A DNA stretch of 64,000 bases from Pararhizobium arenae (GTDB taxonomy: Bacteria; Pseudomonadota; Alphaproteobacteria; Rhizobiales; Rhizobiaceae), in assembly GCF_001931685.1 (NCBI RefSeq), contig NZ_MOOY01000001.1, positions 434,001 to 498,000 of the forward strand, read 5' to 3'. The notes beneath the pieces are model-generated. The model made no database searches. It had not been told where the DNA came from and worked only from the letters and a program-made list of their open reading frames with translations. Each line of letters begins with the position of its first letter. The first letter of the stretch is position 1. Below, one piece after another: positions 37,461 through 46,058 of the stretch. Made by a program: the position numbers and the translations under genes.

Positions 37461-38783
37461 ATGGCAGATGCCCTTAAAATCGGCATTGCGGGCTTGGGTA
37501 CGGTTGGTGCCTCGCTCGTTCGTATTCTCCAGGAACGTCACGACGCCCTGGCCACGACGTGCGGACGCGCCATTGAGATTACGGCTGTCAACGCTCGGGA
37601 CCGCACTCGCAATCGCGGCGTCGATATTGCCGATTATCGCTGGTTCGACGATGCCGTGGCGCTTGCATCCGAAGCCGACATCGATGTTTTCGTGGAACTG
37701 ATGGGCGGCGCCGGCGATCCGGCCTTTTCCGCGGTCAAGGCGGCATTGTCGCGCGGCGTGCATGTCGTGACCGCCAACAAGGCGTTGCTGGCGGCTCATG
37801 GCGTAGAACTTGCTGAAATCGCCGAATCGCACGGCGCGCTCTTGAACTATGAAGCCGCCGTCGCCGGCGGCATCCCGATCATCAAGGCCCTGCGGGAATC
37901 GCTGACCGGCAACACCGTGTCGCGCGTCTACGGCATCATGAACGGCACCTGCAACTACATCCTGACCAAGATGGAGAAGGAGGGCCTGTCGTTCGAGGCC
38001 TGCCTCAAGGAGGCCCAGCGTCTGGGCTACGCCGAAGCCGATCCGGCCTTCGATATCGAAGGCAACGACACGGCCCACAAGCTTTCGATCCTGACCAGCC
38101 TTGCCTTCGGCACGGCGATCGCCGCCGATGACATCTATCTCGAAGGCATCACCAACATCTCGATCGACGACATCCATGCCGCCGCCGATCTCGGTTACCG
38201 CATCAAGCTGCTCGGCGTTGCCCAGCGCACCGACAGCGGCATCGAGCAGCGCGTCCATCCGACCATGGTGCCGCTCGATTCGGTGATTGCCCAGGTCGAC
38301 GGCGTGACCAACGCCGTCGCGATCGAATCCGACATTCTCGGCGAACTGCTGATGGTCGGCCCCGGTGCCGGTGGCAATGCGACAGCATCCGCGGTGCTGG
38401 GCGATATCGCCGACATCGCCAAGAGCCGTCCCGGCGCGCAGCATGTCCCGGCCTTTGGCCGTCCGGTGACGGCTTTGCTGCCGTACAGGCAGGCTCAGAT
38501 CCAGAGCCACGAAGGCGGGTACTTCATCCGCCTCAAGGTCGCCGATCGCACCGGCGTTTTCGCAAGCATCGCCGGTCATATGGCCGAGAACCGCATTTCT
38601 CTCGAATCGATCGTGCAGCATTCGAAACATCCGATCGAAGCCGACGAGCCGCAGACGATCATTCTCGTCACCCACGCGACGACCGAGGATTCGGTGCGCA
38701 AGGCCGTTGCCGCAATCAAGAGCGAAGGCTACCTCGTCGGCGAGCCGCAGGTCATCCGTATCGAGCGCCCGAAGGCTGGCTGA
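37461..38783 (+). CDS. hom: Homoserine dehydrogenase
   Basis: A 440-residue enzyme that reduces aspartate semialdehyde to homoserine on the way to threonine and methionine. The N-terminal Rossmann motif is GIAGLGTVG. The catalytic domain shows NYEAAVAGGIPIIK, GIMNGTCNYIL and AEADPAFDIEGNDTAHKL. A C-terminal ACT domain (YFIRLKVADRTGVFASIAGHM) gives allosteric control, usually by threonine. The start has an AGGAAG site. A GC-rich terminator follows the stop. Confidence 0.96.
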   Translation: MADALKIGIAGLGTVGASLVRILQERHDALATTCGRAIEITAVNARDRTRNRGVDIADYRWFDDAVALASEADIDVFVELMGGAGDPAFSAVKAALSRGVHVVTANKALLAAHGVELAEIAESHGALLNYEAAVAGGIPIIKALRESLTGNTVSRVYGIMNGTCNYILTKMEKEGLSFEACLKEAQRLGYAEADPAFDIEGNDTAHKLSILTSLAFGTAIAADDIYLEGITNISIDDIHAAADLGYRIKLLGVAQRTDSGIEQRVHPTMVPLDSVIAQVDGVTNAVAIESDILGELLMVGPGAGGNATASAVLGDIADIAKSRPGAQHVPAFGRPVTALLPYRQAQIQSHEGGYFIRLKVADRTGVFASIAGHMAENRISLESIVQHSKHPIEADEPQTIILVTHATTEDSVRKAVAAIKSEGYLVGEPQVIRIERPKAG

Positions 38784-38796
38784 TAGATTGCGTGAG

Positions 38797-38840
38797 AAGC
38801 GGCCCCGCCCGGTAGCGTCCCGGCGGGGCCGCTTTCGTTT
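38797..38840 (+). terminator. Intrinsic terminator after hom
   Basis: A 13-bp GC-rich stem (38797-38809 / 38822-38834) is followed by TTCGTTT. It lies 13 bp after the hom stop. Confidence 0.8.
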
Positions 38841-38898
38841 GCGGTTTGTCGAATTACGATAAACCCGCTACGAACAGGGCGGTTTCAAAGGTGAACAG

Positions 38899-40701
38899 AT
38901 GGACGAACTGCCAGATCCGGTCCCGCGCGCATTTCTGAATGTGGAAGAGTCGGTCAGTGGGCAGCGCTGGATTTCCAGGCTCGATCAGGCCGGGCAGAAC
39001 CGCGCGCTCGCCATCAGTCAGGTTCACGGCTTTTCCGATCTCTTGGCGCGCGTGCTGGCAGGACGGGGTGTCACCCAGGAAAATGCCGTCACCTTCCTCG
39101 ATCCGACGATCCGGTCGCTGATGCCTGATCCGGACACGCTGACGGACTGCGCCAAGGCGAGTGAACGGCTTTTAAGGGCAATCGAACGCGGCGAGAAGGT
39201 CGCGATCTTTGGCGACTACGATGTCGATGGCGCCGCATCCTCCGCGGTTCTCTACCGCTTTCTCCGCCATTTCGGCATCGACGCGACGATTTACATCCCT
39301 GACCGGATTTTCGAGGGCTATGGCCCGAACCCGACGGCGATCAATCAGCTGATCGACAATGGCGCGACGCTGATCGTCACGGTGGATTGCGGCTCCGTCA
39401 GCCATGAGTCGCTGGCTGTTGCGCGTGACCGGGGTATCGATGTGGTTGTCATCGACCATCACCAAGTCGGGACGGAGCTGCCGCCCTGTCATGCGCTGGT
39501 GAACCCGAACCGGGAAGACGATCTTTCAGGGCAGGGGCATCTCTGTGCCGCAGGTGTCGTGTTTCTCGTCGTCGTCAACACGCTCAGGCGGTTGCGCCAG
39601 AGCGGTGATCGCCGCGTCGGCGACTTCGATCCGCTGGCCCTGCTCGATCTCGTTGCGCTGGCGACCATCTGCGACGTCGTTCCGCTCAAGGGCCTAAACC
39701 GGGCCTATGTGGTCAAGGGACTGATCGCAGCGCGCCATATGAACAATCCGGGTCTCTCGGCGCTCTTGCGCAAGGCGGCGATCAGCGGGCCGGTAACGGC
39801 CTATCATTTCGGCTTTCTGGTCGGCCCCAGAATCAATGCCGGCGGCCGAATCGGCGATGCCGCGCTCGGCAGCCGCCTGCTGACGCTGGAGGATGGCGCC
39901 AAAGCGGAAGAAATCGCGACCCAACTCGATATCCTCAATCGCGAGCGGCAGGCCATGGAAGTGGCCATGCTGGCCGAGGCCGAGGCGGAAGCGCTGGCGG
40001 AATATGGTACAGGCGAGGGGGCCAGCGTGATCGTCACGGCGCGGGAAAACTGGCATCCTGGTGTTGTCGGATTGCTCGCCTCCCGGCTGAAGGACCGTTT
40101 CCGACGACCAGCCTTCGCCATCGCGTTCGATCCCAACGGCAAGGGTACGGGGTCCGGCCGCTCGATCTCCGGGTTCGATCTCGGACGCATGGTCCGAAGT
40201 GCGGTCGATGCTGGCATACTCGTGAAGGGCGGCGGTCACGCGATGGCCGCCGGCCTTACCGTGGAGAGATCAAATCTTGGCCGCCTGCGGCATTTCTTCG
40301 AAGAAAAAGCGGCGGCGGCCGTCGGCGAGCTTGTCTCATCGGAAACGTTGAAGATCGACGGAGCGTTGGGGGCGTCCGGGGCAACGCTGGAACTGATCGA
40401 TCAACTGGAGCATGCCGGCCCCTATGGTGCGGGCCATCCCCAGCCGATCTTTGCGCTTCCGGCGCACCGCGTCCGCGATGCGCGACCGGTGGGCGTGAAC
40501 CATATCCGTGTGACGCTGGAAGGACAGGACGGTTCACGTCTCGAAGGCATCGCGTTTCGGGCGCAGGAGACGCCTCTCGGCGATCTGCTGCTGTCGTCTA
40601 GGGGCGTGACGCTCCACGTCGCCGGCACGATCTCTGCCGATCACTGGCAGGGAAACAGGCGCGTGCAATTGCGCATTCTGGATGCGGCAAAGGCATTTTG
40701 A
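38899..40701 (+). CDS. recJ: Single-stranded-DNA-specific exonuclease RecJ
   Basis: A 600-residue 5'-3' exonuclease used in recombination and mismatch repair. The DHH phosphoesterase core shows IFGDYDVDGAASSAVL, a second metal motif with VIDHHQ, and the DHHA1 domain with GGGHAMAAGLT. An OB-like C-terminal domain (IRVTLEGQDGSRLEGIAF) is also present. The length matches the family. The start ATG at 38899 is preceded by AAAGGTGAAC. It is followed by the tRNA-Glu cluster on the opposite strand. Confidence 0.95.
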   Translation: MDELPDPVPRAFLNVEESVSGQRWISRLDQAGQNRALAISQVHGFSDLLARVLAGRGVTQENAVTFLDPTIRSLMPDPDTLTDCAKASERLLRAIERGEKVAIFGDYDVDGAASSAVLYRFLRHFGIDATIYIPDRIFEGYGPNPTAINQLIDNGATLIVTVDCGSVSHESLAVARDRGIDVVVIDHHQVGTELPPCHALVNPNREDDLSGQGHLCAAGVVFLVVVNTLRRLRQSGDRRVGDFDPLALLDLVALATICDVVPLKGLNRAYVVKGLIAARHMNNPGLSALLRKAAISGPVTAYHFGFLVGPRINAGGRIGDAALGSRLLTLEDGAKAEEIATQLDILNRERQAMEVAMLAEAEAEALAEYGTGEGASVIVTARENWHPGVVGLLASRLKDRFRRPAFAIAFDPNGKGTGSGRSISGFDLGRMVRSAVDAGILVKGGGHAMAAGLTVERSNLGRLRHFFEEKAAAAVGELVSSETLKIDGALGASGATLELIDQLEHAGPYGAGHPQPIFALPAHRVRDARPVGVNHIRVTLEGQDGSRLEGIAFRAQETPLGDLLLSSRGVTLHVAGTISADHWQGNRRVQLRILDAAKAF

Positions 40702-40768
40702 GCCGAACCATGGAATGAAGCGCCTTGCGCACTGTCTCGGGAAAAAGCTTCGGTTTAGCTAAGGTGAG

Positions 40769-40843
40769 TGGCACGCCCTAGGGGAGTCGAACCCCTCTTC
40801 CCAGAATGAAAATCTGGTGTCCTAACCGATAGACGAAGGGCGC
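40769..40843 (-). tRNA. tRNA-Glu (anticodon TTC), copy 1 (promoter-distal)
   Basis: Read on the minus strand, the sequence folds as a tRNA with acceptor GCGCCCT/AGGGCGT, a CCAGA/TCTGG anticodon stem and loop TTTTCAT giving anticodon TTC. The T-arm has GGTTCGAC. The CCA end is encoded. It is 75 nt and identical to the other two copies. Confidence 0.95.
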
Positions 40844-40856
40844 GTGCGGTGGGCGT

Positions 40857-40885
40857 CTTATAGGCAGGCAATCACAAAGCCGCAA
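40857..40885 (-). promoter_or_regulatory. Promoter of tRNA-Glu copy 1
   Basis: On the minus strand, TTGCGG (-35) and TATAAG (-10) are 17 bp apart. The -10 ends 13 bp before the mature tRNA 5' end. The same pair with the same spacing precedes all three copies. Confidence 0.7.
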
Positions 40886-41026
40886 GCGATAAAATGCGGA
40901 TTTGCATGAATTTTTTCGGGAAAACGTGCCGGCTTTATCCCTGTCCCAAAGATGGCTGCAAAAAGAGGAATCGGGCCATTACTCTTGTACAAGGGAGACA
41001 GAACTTGGCTTTTTGGGGGTAGACAG

Positions 41027-41101
41027 TGGCACGCCCTAGGGGAGTCGAACCCCTCTTCCCAGAATGAAAATCTGGTGTCCTAACCGATAGACGAAGGGCG
41101 C
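41027..41101 (-). tRNA. tRNA-Glu (anticodon TTC), copy 2
   Basis: A 75-nt gene identical in sequence to the other tRNA-Glu copies, with encoded CCA. It lies 183 bp from copy 1 and 178 bp from copy 3. Confidence 0.95.
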
Positions 41102-41118
41102 ACGCGCTGTATGGGCGC

Positions 41119-41147
41119 CTTATAGTCAGGAGGCCTCAAAGCCGCAA
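41119..41147 (-). promoter_or_regulatory. Promoter of tRNA-Glu copy 2
   Basis: TTGCGG and TATAAG with a 17-bp spacer on the minus strand, at the same distance from the tRNA as in the other copies. Confidence 0.7.
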
Positions 41148-41279
41148 GCGGCAATTTGCTGTTTCTCGCGCTTTTTCGAGGAAAACTCAGGGACGAAGCA
41201 AAGAGATTATGCACGAACGCCCAAAAGCGCTCTGAGGCATCAAAGCGCGTCAAAAATCTGATTTCTGGAGAGGGGACAG

Positions 41280-41354
41280 TGGCACGCCCTAGGGGAGTCG
41301 AACCCCTCTTCCCAGAATGAAAATCTGGTGTCCTAACCGATAGACGAAGGGCGC
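41280..41354 (-). tRNA. tRNA-Glu (anticodon TTC), copy 3
   Basis: A 75-nt gene identical to copies 1 and 2. The flanking sequence on its 5' side, including GCGCACGCGCTG, is also shared with copy 2, showing a recent tandem duplication. Confidence 0.95.
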
Positions 41355-41371
41355 ACGCGCTGTGTGGGCGT

Positions 41372-41400
41372 CTTATAGTCAGGCGTTTTCATAACCGCAA
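41372..41400 (-). promoter_or_regulatory. Promoter of tRNA-Glu copy 3
   Basis: TTGCGG and TATAAG with a 17-bp spacer on the minus strand, matching the other two copies. Confidence 0.7.
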
Positions 41401-41487
41401 GCGGCAATTTTCATTTTTCTGTAAAAAATCAAAACAGCTTACGGCTGGTCTTTCCGGGATTTAAAAGCAGGGAAAAACAAAGGCTTA

Positions 41488-42735
41488 TCAGACCTTTCTG
41501 GTGCAGCCCCAGTTCCAGTCGCGTCGTTTGCCGACGTCGATATGTACGGATTGGGTATGACAATAGGTACCGACGCCGCCGCGTCCGGGAAGGGCGCGCA
41601 GATAGGATGCGAGTTCCCACTTGCTGACGCCGGGCACCTGGATGTCGGCCGCCTCGCAGGTGATGTGTCGCGACATCCGGGCGCCGCCGACAGCGGCATT
41701 GTAGGCGACATCGCGATGACCGGAGGTGACGATGACCTTCTGATTGTAGCGCTTTTCGACGGACTTCAGAATGCCCATCAATTCCGGTTTGAAGCAGCCT
41801 GTTTCGACCCGGCTCGTTTGTAGCCACAGGCCATTCGGTGCCAGCCGCGCGAGACCCGGAAGGGCCGCCTTCTGGATCGCCGAGCTTTCATCGTCGTGGT
41901 TCGGATCCTCGTCTTCAACGGTCGCAAACATCGAGATGGCGCGGTTTTTCGGCAAGGCGGCATAACCAAGCGCGGCAACTTGATCATTGGGCAAATCGGT
42001 TTGGGTTGCGGTATTGCGCGCCTTGCGTTTTGCGCTGAAAAGGCCGGCAAGCGAAAGGGCCTCCACGGCCGCAGTCTTGTCCGGCGTTCCCGAAGGCTTG
42101 TCCGGCTGTTCGGCAGCGGCCACTTCCGCTTTTGCAATCGGATTGGGGATTTTCGATGCTGCACCTAGCTCATCTTGGGGCAGCGGTGTGGCTTCGTCGG
42201 CCGCTGTGCCCTGGCCTTCGGGCAAAGGTTTAAGAGGCAGCGCGCTATCTTGCGGCGCGACGCCGGGGTCCTGTGCCATCTGCCCGGCATTGAACAGACT
42301 GTTGGACGAGGCCCCCGCACCGTGCGATTCTGCTTGCGGGCCCGGAACGAGGGCGCGGGCAGGGCGTGTGGCAAAGATGCTGCTCGACGTGGCCTTGAGG
42401 CCCGTGCTTTGCAGGACAATCGAGCCGGGCTCGCCCGCCTGATCCTCCGGCATCATAGCCGTTTGCGTAGGATAGCCGACATCCTGCTGGGTACCGTTTA
42501 CGGCGTGGGCTTGAGGATCGCGGTAAATCTGCGAACCGGCCGCAACCTTGCCGTCTGCATCCGGCACGACAGGAACCTCGACCTCATCGGCAGCGTCATT
42601 TTCGCCTGCCGCTTCCGGACTGGATTTGGAAAGGCCGGTGGACACGCAGCTGCTCAGCAGCATGAGCGATGCTAGAAAAGCAGCGCTGCAGCCGAGACGG
42701 CGCAAGCGTGCATTCGAAACCTGACCCTGAAACAC
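41488..42735 (-). CDS. Putative lipoprotein with M15-type (YcbK/D-Ala-D-Ala carboxypeptidase-like) domain
   Basis: A 415-residue exported protein. The signal sequence contains a lipobox LSSC (Cys about residue 30). A long disordered, Ala/Pro/Glu-rich segment runs to about residue 270. The C-terminal 130 residues are a peptidase M15A-like domain with SGHRDVAYN, ARMSRHITCEAADIQ (zinc His and Asp) and SVHIDVG (zinc His). This predicts a periplasmic murein peptidase. The gene reads toward, and ends about 90 bp from, the promoter of tRNA-Glu copy 3. Confidence 0.83.
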   Translation of the reverse strand: MFQGQVSNARLRRLGCSAAFLASLMLLSSCVSTGLSKSSPEAAGENDAADEVEVPVVPDADGKVAAGSQIYRDPQAHAVNGTQQDVGYPTQTAMMPEDQAGEPGSIVLQSTGLKATSSSIFATRPARALVPGPQAESHGAGASSNSLFNAGQMAQDPGVAPQDSALPLKPLPEGQGTAADEATPLPQDELGAASKIPNPIAKAEVAAAEQPDKPSGTPDKTAAVEALSLAGLFSAKRKARNTATQTDLPNDQVAALGYAALPKNRAISMFATVEDEDPNHDDESSAIQKAALPGLARLAPNGLWLQTSRVETGCFKPELMGILKSVEKRYNQKVIVTSGHRDVAYNAAVGGARMSRHITCEAADIQVPGVSKWELASYLRALPGRGGVGTYCHTQSVHIDVGKRRDWNWGCTRKV

Positions 42736-42851
42736 CGCGAATCTTCCTGTTTTCCTGGCATTGGCCGGCTTCGCGGAAAAGGGCGATCAGATGGTCTGAG
42801 GGCGAAGCCGGGCGTTACCTGAAGATATCGCCCGGCCGGATTGCGTGGGGC

Positions 42852-43292
42852 TTACCAGACGCCGGTATTGCCCATGGACGCCCAAGGCTCCTTCGGCGTG
42901 AGGTTCTCGCCCTTTTGCAGGATTTCGATCGAGATGCCTTCCGGCGAGCGAACGAATGCCATGTGGCCGTCCCGCGGCGGACGGTTGATGGTAACGCCGT
43001 TGTCCATCAGACGCTGGCAGGTCGCGTAGATATCATCGACTTCATAAGCGAGGTGACCGAAGTTGCGGCCGCCGGTATAGTCTTCCGTATCCCAGTTATA
43101 GGTCAGCTCCAGGCAGGGCGACAGAACGTCCTTTGCGTGGTCGAGATCACCCGGGGCCGCAAGGAAGACCAGCGTGAAACGGCCCTTCTCGTTTTCGTAG
43201 CGGCGGATCTCGCTCAGGCCGAAGATCGTGCAGTAGAAATGCAGGGCGGCATCGAGATCTTTGACGCGAACCATCGTATGCAGATAACGCAT
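42852..43292 (-). CDS. gloA: Lactoylglutathione lyase (glyoxalase I)
   Basis: A 146-residue VOC-fold metalloenzyme that isomerises the hemithioacetal of methylglyoxal and glutathione to S-lactoylglutathione. It begins [17 protein letters not shown] with a metal-ligand His, and has [11 protein letters not shown] and [10 protein letters not shown] with the C-terminal Glu ligand. ATG at 43292 gives the family's standard start; the open frame continues upstream by 30 codons without similarity. It detoxifies methylglyoxal in the cytoplasm. Confidence 0.93.
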   Translation of the reverse strand: MRYLHTMVRVKDLDAALHFYCTIFGLSEIRRYENEKGRFTLVFLAAPGDLDHAKDVLSPCLELTYNWDTEDYTGGRNFGHLAYEVDDIYATCQRLMDNGVTINRPPRDGHMAFVRSPEGISIEILQKGENLTPKEPWASMGNTGVW

Positions 43293-43487
43293 TGTTATAT
43301 CCTTGTTTTGGCGCAAGGTGGCTATATGTAGCGGACGGACAGCCAGAGGCAAGCCTCGACAACTACGGTGGATTGAAGGCAAAATTCATCGAATCCCTTG
43401 CGCAGAGGAGCCGGGTCGATGTTATCTTGCTCTCAAGAATCAGTTAACCGTATTGATGTGAAGCGTAATCGAGGGGCTGGCAGGTAG

Positions 43488-44066
43488 ATGGCGGACAGAA
43501 TTGCACCTAAGGGCATCATGCCGGGCGATGATTTTGGCGGCGATGCGCTTGACTTGCTCGAGATTACCGGCGTCATAAAATGGTTCGATGTCGCCAAGGG
43601 CTTCGGCTTCATCATCCCCGACAACGGCATGCAGGATGTACTGGTTCATGTGACCTGCCTGCGTCGCGATGGCTACCAGACAGTTCTCGAAGGTGCGCGC
43701 GTCGTTGCCCTGATCCAGAAACGTGATCGCGGCTACCAGGCTTTCCGTATCCTCTCCATGGATCAGTCGACCGCTGTGCATCCATCGCAGATGCCGCCGG
43801 TTAAAACCCATGTGCAGGTGACGCCGACCAGCGGGCTGGAACGTGTCATCGTCAAGTGGTTCAACCGCACTAAGGGTTTCGGCTTCCTGACACGCGGCGA
43901 CGGCACGGAAGATATTTTCATCCACATGGAAACCTTGCGTCGTTTCGGGCTTACGGAACTTCGTCCAGGCCAGACTGTCCTCGTTCGCTTCGGCGATGGC
44001 GACAAGGGCCTCATGGCGGCTGAAATCCATCCGGACGTGCCGGTTCCGACGGGCCGGTCGCACTGA
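43488..44066 (+). CDS. Double cold-shock-domain protein
   Basis: A 192-residue nucleic-acid-binding protein with two cold shock domains, at about residues 27-90 and 117-185. Each has the RNP1-like motif (KGFGFI and KGFGFL) and an RNP2-like motif (VLVHV and IFIHM). Alphaproteobacteria commonly carry such two-domain CSPs, which act as RNA or ssDNA chaperones. The linker between domains is Pro/Gln-rich. The stop overlaps the next start by one base (TGATG), so the two genes are probably coupled. Confidence 0.93.
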   Translation: MADRIAPKGIMPGDDFGGDALDLLEITGVIKWFDVAKGFGFIIPDNGMQDVLVHVTCLRRDGYQTVLEGARVVALIQKRDRGYQAFRILSMDQSTAVHPSQMPPVKTHVQVTPTSGLERVIVKWFNRTKGFGFLTRGDGTEDIFIHMETLRRFGLTELRPGQTVLVRFGDGDKGLMAAEIHPDVPVPTGRSH

Positions 44067-44542
44067 TGCTGCGGCTTGCAAAGGCCTGTGCAAGCGCCCT
44101 CGTGGCGCTTTTTTTGTACGCTTGCATCTCTGCGAGTGCCGCAGCGGACGTCACTTTCGAGCGGGCTCCTCTGAGCATCGTGACCGCTGATGGCAAGACG
44201 CATGCTTTTACGGTTGAGCTGGCGCTCGACAGCGATCAGCGGGCGCAGGGCCTCATGAACCGCCGCGAAATGGCGGCAGATCACGGCATGCTGTTCGATT
44301 TCGGCACGACCCGGCGTGTCATGATGTGGATGAAGAACACGTATCTTCCGCTCGATATGCTGTTTGTCCGCGCGGATGGCCGGATTGTCACCATTCATGA
44401 GAACGCAGTCCCGCTTTCAGAAGCGATTATTGATTCCCGCGAAGCCATTGACTTCGTGGTGGAACTCAACGCGGGCACGGTGAAACGCCTCGGGCTTGCG
44501 GTAGGCGATCGGGTCATCGCAGACCGGATCGGCGGAAAGTAG
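44066..44542 (+). CDS. DUF192 family exported protein
   Basis: A 158-residue protein with a signal peptide (cleavage near ASAAAD, about residue 27). The DUF192 domain shows VELALDSDQRAQGLMNRREM, MLFDFG, MWMKNTYLPLDMLFV and VVELNAGTVKRLGL. The family's function is unknown. It is translationally coupled to the cold-shock gene, an arrangement also common in rhizobia, and its stop lies 4 bp from the stop of convergent ynfA. Confidence 0.9.
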   Translation: MLRLAKACASALVALFLYACISASAAADVTFERAPLSIVTADGKTHAFTVELALDSDQRAQGLMNRREMAADHGMLFDFGTTRRVMMWMKNTYLPLDMLFVRADGRIVTIHENAVPLSEAIIDSREAIDFVVELNAGTVKRLGLAVGDRVIADRIGGK

Positions 44543-44546
44543 CCTC

Positions 44547-44885
44547 TCAGGCTCCGCGTGGTGCAAACAGGATGATCGCTGCCGCCATAAGCGCCAGCGC
44601 CGATCCGGACAGGTCCCATCGGTCAGGTTGCTGACCTTCGACAAGCCAGAGCCAAGCCAGCGACGCCGTTATATAGATGCCGCCATAAGCAGCATAGGCG
44701 CGCCCGGCTGCCTCGCTGGGCACGAGGGTCAGAAGATAGGCAAAGGCGATCAGCGACAGGACGCCCGGCACCAGCCATGCGACGGATTTTCCCAGCTTAA
44801 GCCACGCCCAGAATGCAAAGCAGCCCGCGATCTCGCATATTGCTGCTGCGGTAAAGATCATCGCCGTGGACACATAAGCTGGCAT
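44547..44885 (-). CDS. YnfA/UPF0060 family small membrane protein
   Basis: A 112-residue protein with four hydrophobic helices. It matches the UPF0060 (YnfA) family: [21 protein letters not shown] near the start, [13 protein letters not shown] in the middle and [19 protein letters not shown] before the last helix. YnfA proteins are small-multidrug-resistance relatives; activity is unproven here. ATG at 44885 fits the family start. It is transcribed away from the ars operon, and its promoter region adjoins that of arsR. Confidence 0.88.
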   Translation of the reverse strand: MPAYVSTAMIFTAAAICEIAGCFAFWAWLKLGKSVAWLVPGVLSLIAFAYLLTLVPSEAAGRAYAAYGGIYITASLAWLWLVEGQQPDRWDLSGSALALMAAAIILFAPRGA

Positions 44886-45073
44886 ACCATCTCCCAAAAT
44901 TGCCGCATCCTCTTGGATGGCCACCGACTCGTGCGGTCATGATTTTACGAGCCTGAAAAATATGATGTTTTATCCTGTTACGACAGCGGCAAACGACACA
45001 TGCCATCCACCGATCGCCGGTCCATCAGGTTTTTCTGATTTCGTGTTCGAGAAGACCACTTGACGCCAGATAC

Positions 45074-45093
45074 ATATCCATTATTCTGGATAT
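45074..45093. promoter_or_regulatory. Palindrome immediately before arsR1, candidate ArsR operator
   Basis: A perfect inverted repeat with arms ATATCCA (45074-45080) and TGGATAT (45087-45093) and a 6-nt spacer. It abuts the ATG at 45094, so autorepression by ArsR1 is likely; the start of the protein may instead be the ATG at 45103. Confidence 0.6.
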
Positions 45094-45453
45094 ATGGAAA
45101 ATATGACCGCAGTCACCGCGCTTGCAGCCCTGGCGCAAACAACCCGACTCGAAACGTTCCGGCTTCTTGTCAGAAACGAACCGGAGGGCGTTCCGGCCGG
45201 TGAGTTGGCGCGGTTGCTCGACATCCCTCAAAATACCATGTCGGCGCATCTTGCGACCCTTTCGAGGGCCGGTCTCGTCACCAGCGAGAGGCAAAGCCGT
45301 TCGATCATCTATCGCGCCAATCTGGATAACCTGCGTGACCTGACACTTTTTCTGCTCAAGGACTGCTGCGGCGGTTCGGCTGAGCTGTGCGCTCCCTTGA
45401 TCGCCGAGCTTGCGCCGTGCTGCGCGCCGGCGGAGCGGGCGTCATGCAATTGA
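45094..45453 (+). CDS. arsR: ArsR-family arsenic-responsive repressor (first copy)
   Basis: A 119-residue ArsR/SmtB winged-helix repressor. The DNA-binding helix lies in LLDIPQNTMSAHLATLSRAGLV. Near the C-terminus are adjacent Cys91-Cys92 and Cys99, resembling the arsenite-binding triad of A. ferrooxidans-type ArsR (two adjacent Cys and one a few residues later). Further Cys109, Cys110 and Cys118 form a tail. It is the first gene of the ars operon. ATG at 45103 is an alternative start that would free space for the palindrome. Confidence 0.92.
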   Translation: MENMTAVTALAALAQTTRLETFRLLVRNEPEGVPAGELARLLDIPQNTMSAHLATLSRAGLVTSERQSRSIIYRANLDNLRDLTLFLLKDCCGGSAELCAPLIAELAPCCAPAERASCN

Positions 45454-45547
45454 CCTTAAGTTTCGACGGGGCAGGCTTCAGGCCTATGCCCTGCCTCGAA
45501 GATCATGAAGCTGGCCAATCTTTAAAAAACGAACCACGGATTCGACC

Positions 45548-46057
45548 ATGACCGACAAGACTTACAACGTGCTCTTCCTGTGCACCGGCAATTCCGCCCG
45601 TTCTATCATCGCGGAAGCCATCCTGAATAGAATCGGCCAAGGCAAATTCAAGGCCTATTCCGCAGGATCGCAGCCGAAAGGCGAGGTGCATCCCTATACG
45701 ATCCAACTGCTGAAAACCATGAACCACGACACCGCATTCGCCCGCTCGAAAAACTGGGAAGAGTTTGCGGTCGAAGGGGCTCCGCAGATGGATTTCGTCT
45801 TCACCGTTTGCGACAACGCCGCAAACGAAGCCTGCCCGGTGTGGCCAGGCCAGCCGATGACTGCCCATTGGGGTGTACCCGATCCGGCAGCCGTCGAGGG
45901 CACCGAGGCCGAACGGCATCTTGCGTTCGACGACACTTACCGGATGCTGACCAACCGCCTGTCCATTTTCACCAGCCTACCGATGACGAGCCTCGACAAG
46001 CTGACGCTGCAGGCCCAGTTGCACGCCATCGGTCGCGACACGCAGAAAGCCCGCTGA
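45548..46057 (+). CDS. arsC: Arsenate reductase, low-molecular-weight-phosphatase type
   Basis: A 169-residue cytoplasmic enzyme that reduces arsenate to arsenite. The N-terminal P-loop reads FLCTGNSARS with the nucleophilic Cys. VCDNAANEACPVWPG supplies the second redox Cys and is typical of proteobacterial LMW-phosphatase-like ArsC. The start lies about 94 bp after arsR. Its stop is 1 bp from the GTG start of the aquaporin gene, so the two are co-translated. Confidence 0.92.
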   Translation: MTDKTYNVLFLCTGNSARSIIAEAILNRIGQGKFKAYSAGSQPKGEVHPYTIQLLKTMNHDTAFARSKNWEEFAVEGAPQMDFVFTVCDNAANEACPVWPGQPMTAHWGVPDPAAVEGTEAERHLAFDDTYRMLTNRLSIFTSLPMTSLDKLTLQAQLHAIGRDTQKAR

Positions 46058-46058
46058 G

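Noticed and set aside
36158-38675. Long minus-strand frames opposite the aminotransferase and hom genes
   Set aside because: Both are antisense to well-supported genes and are Arg/Asp/Val-rich in the manner of shadow frames.
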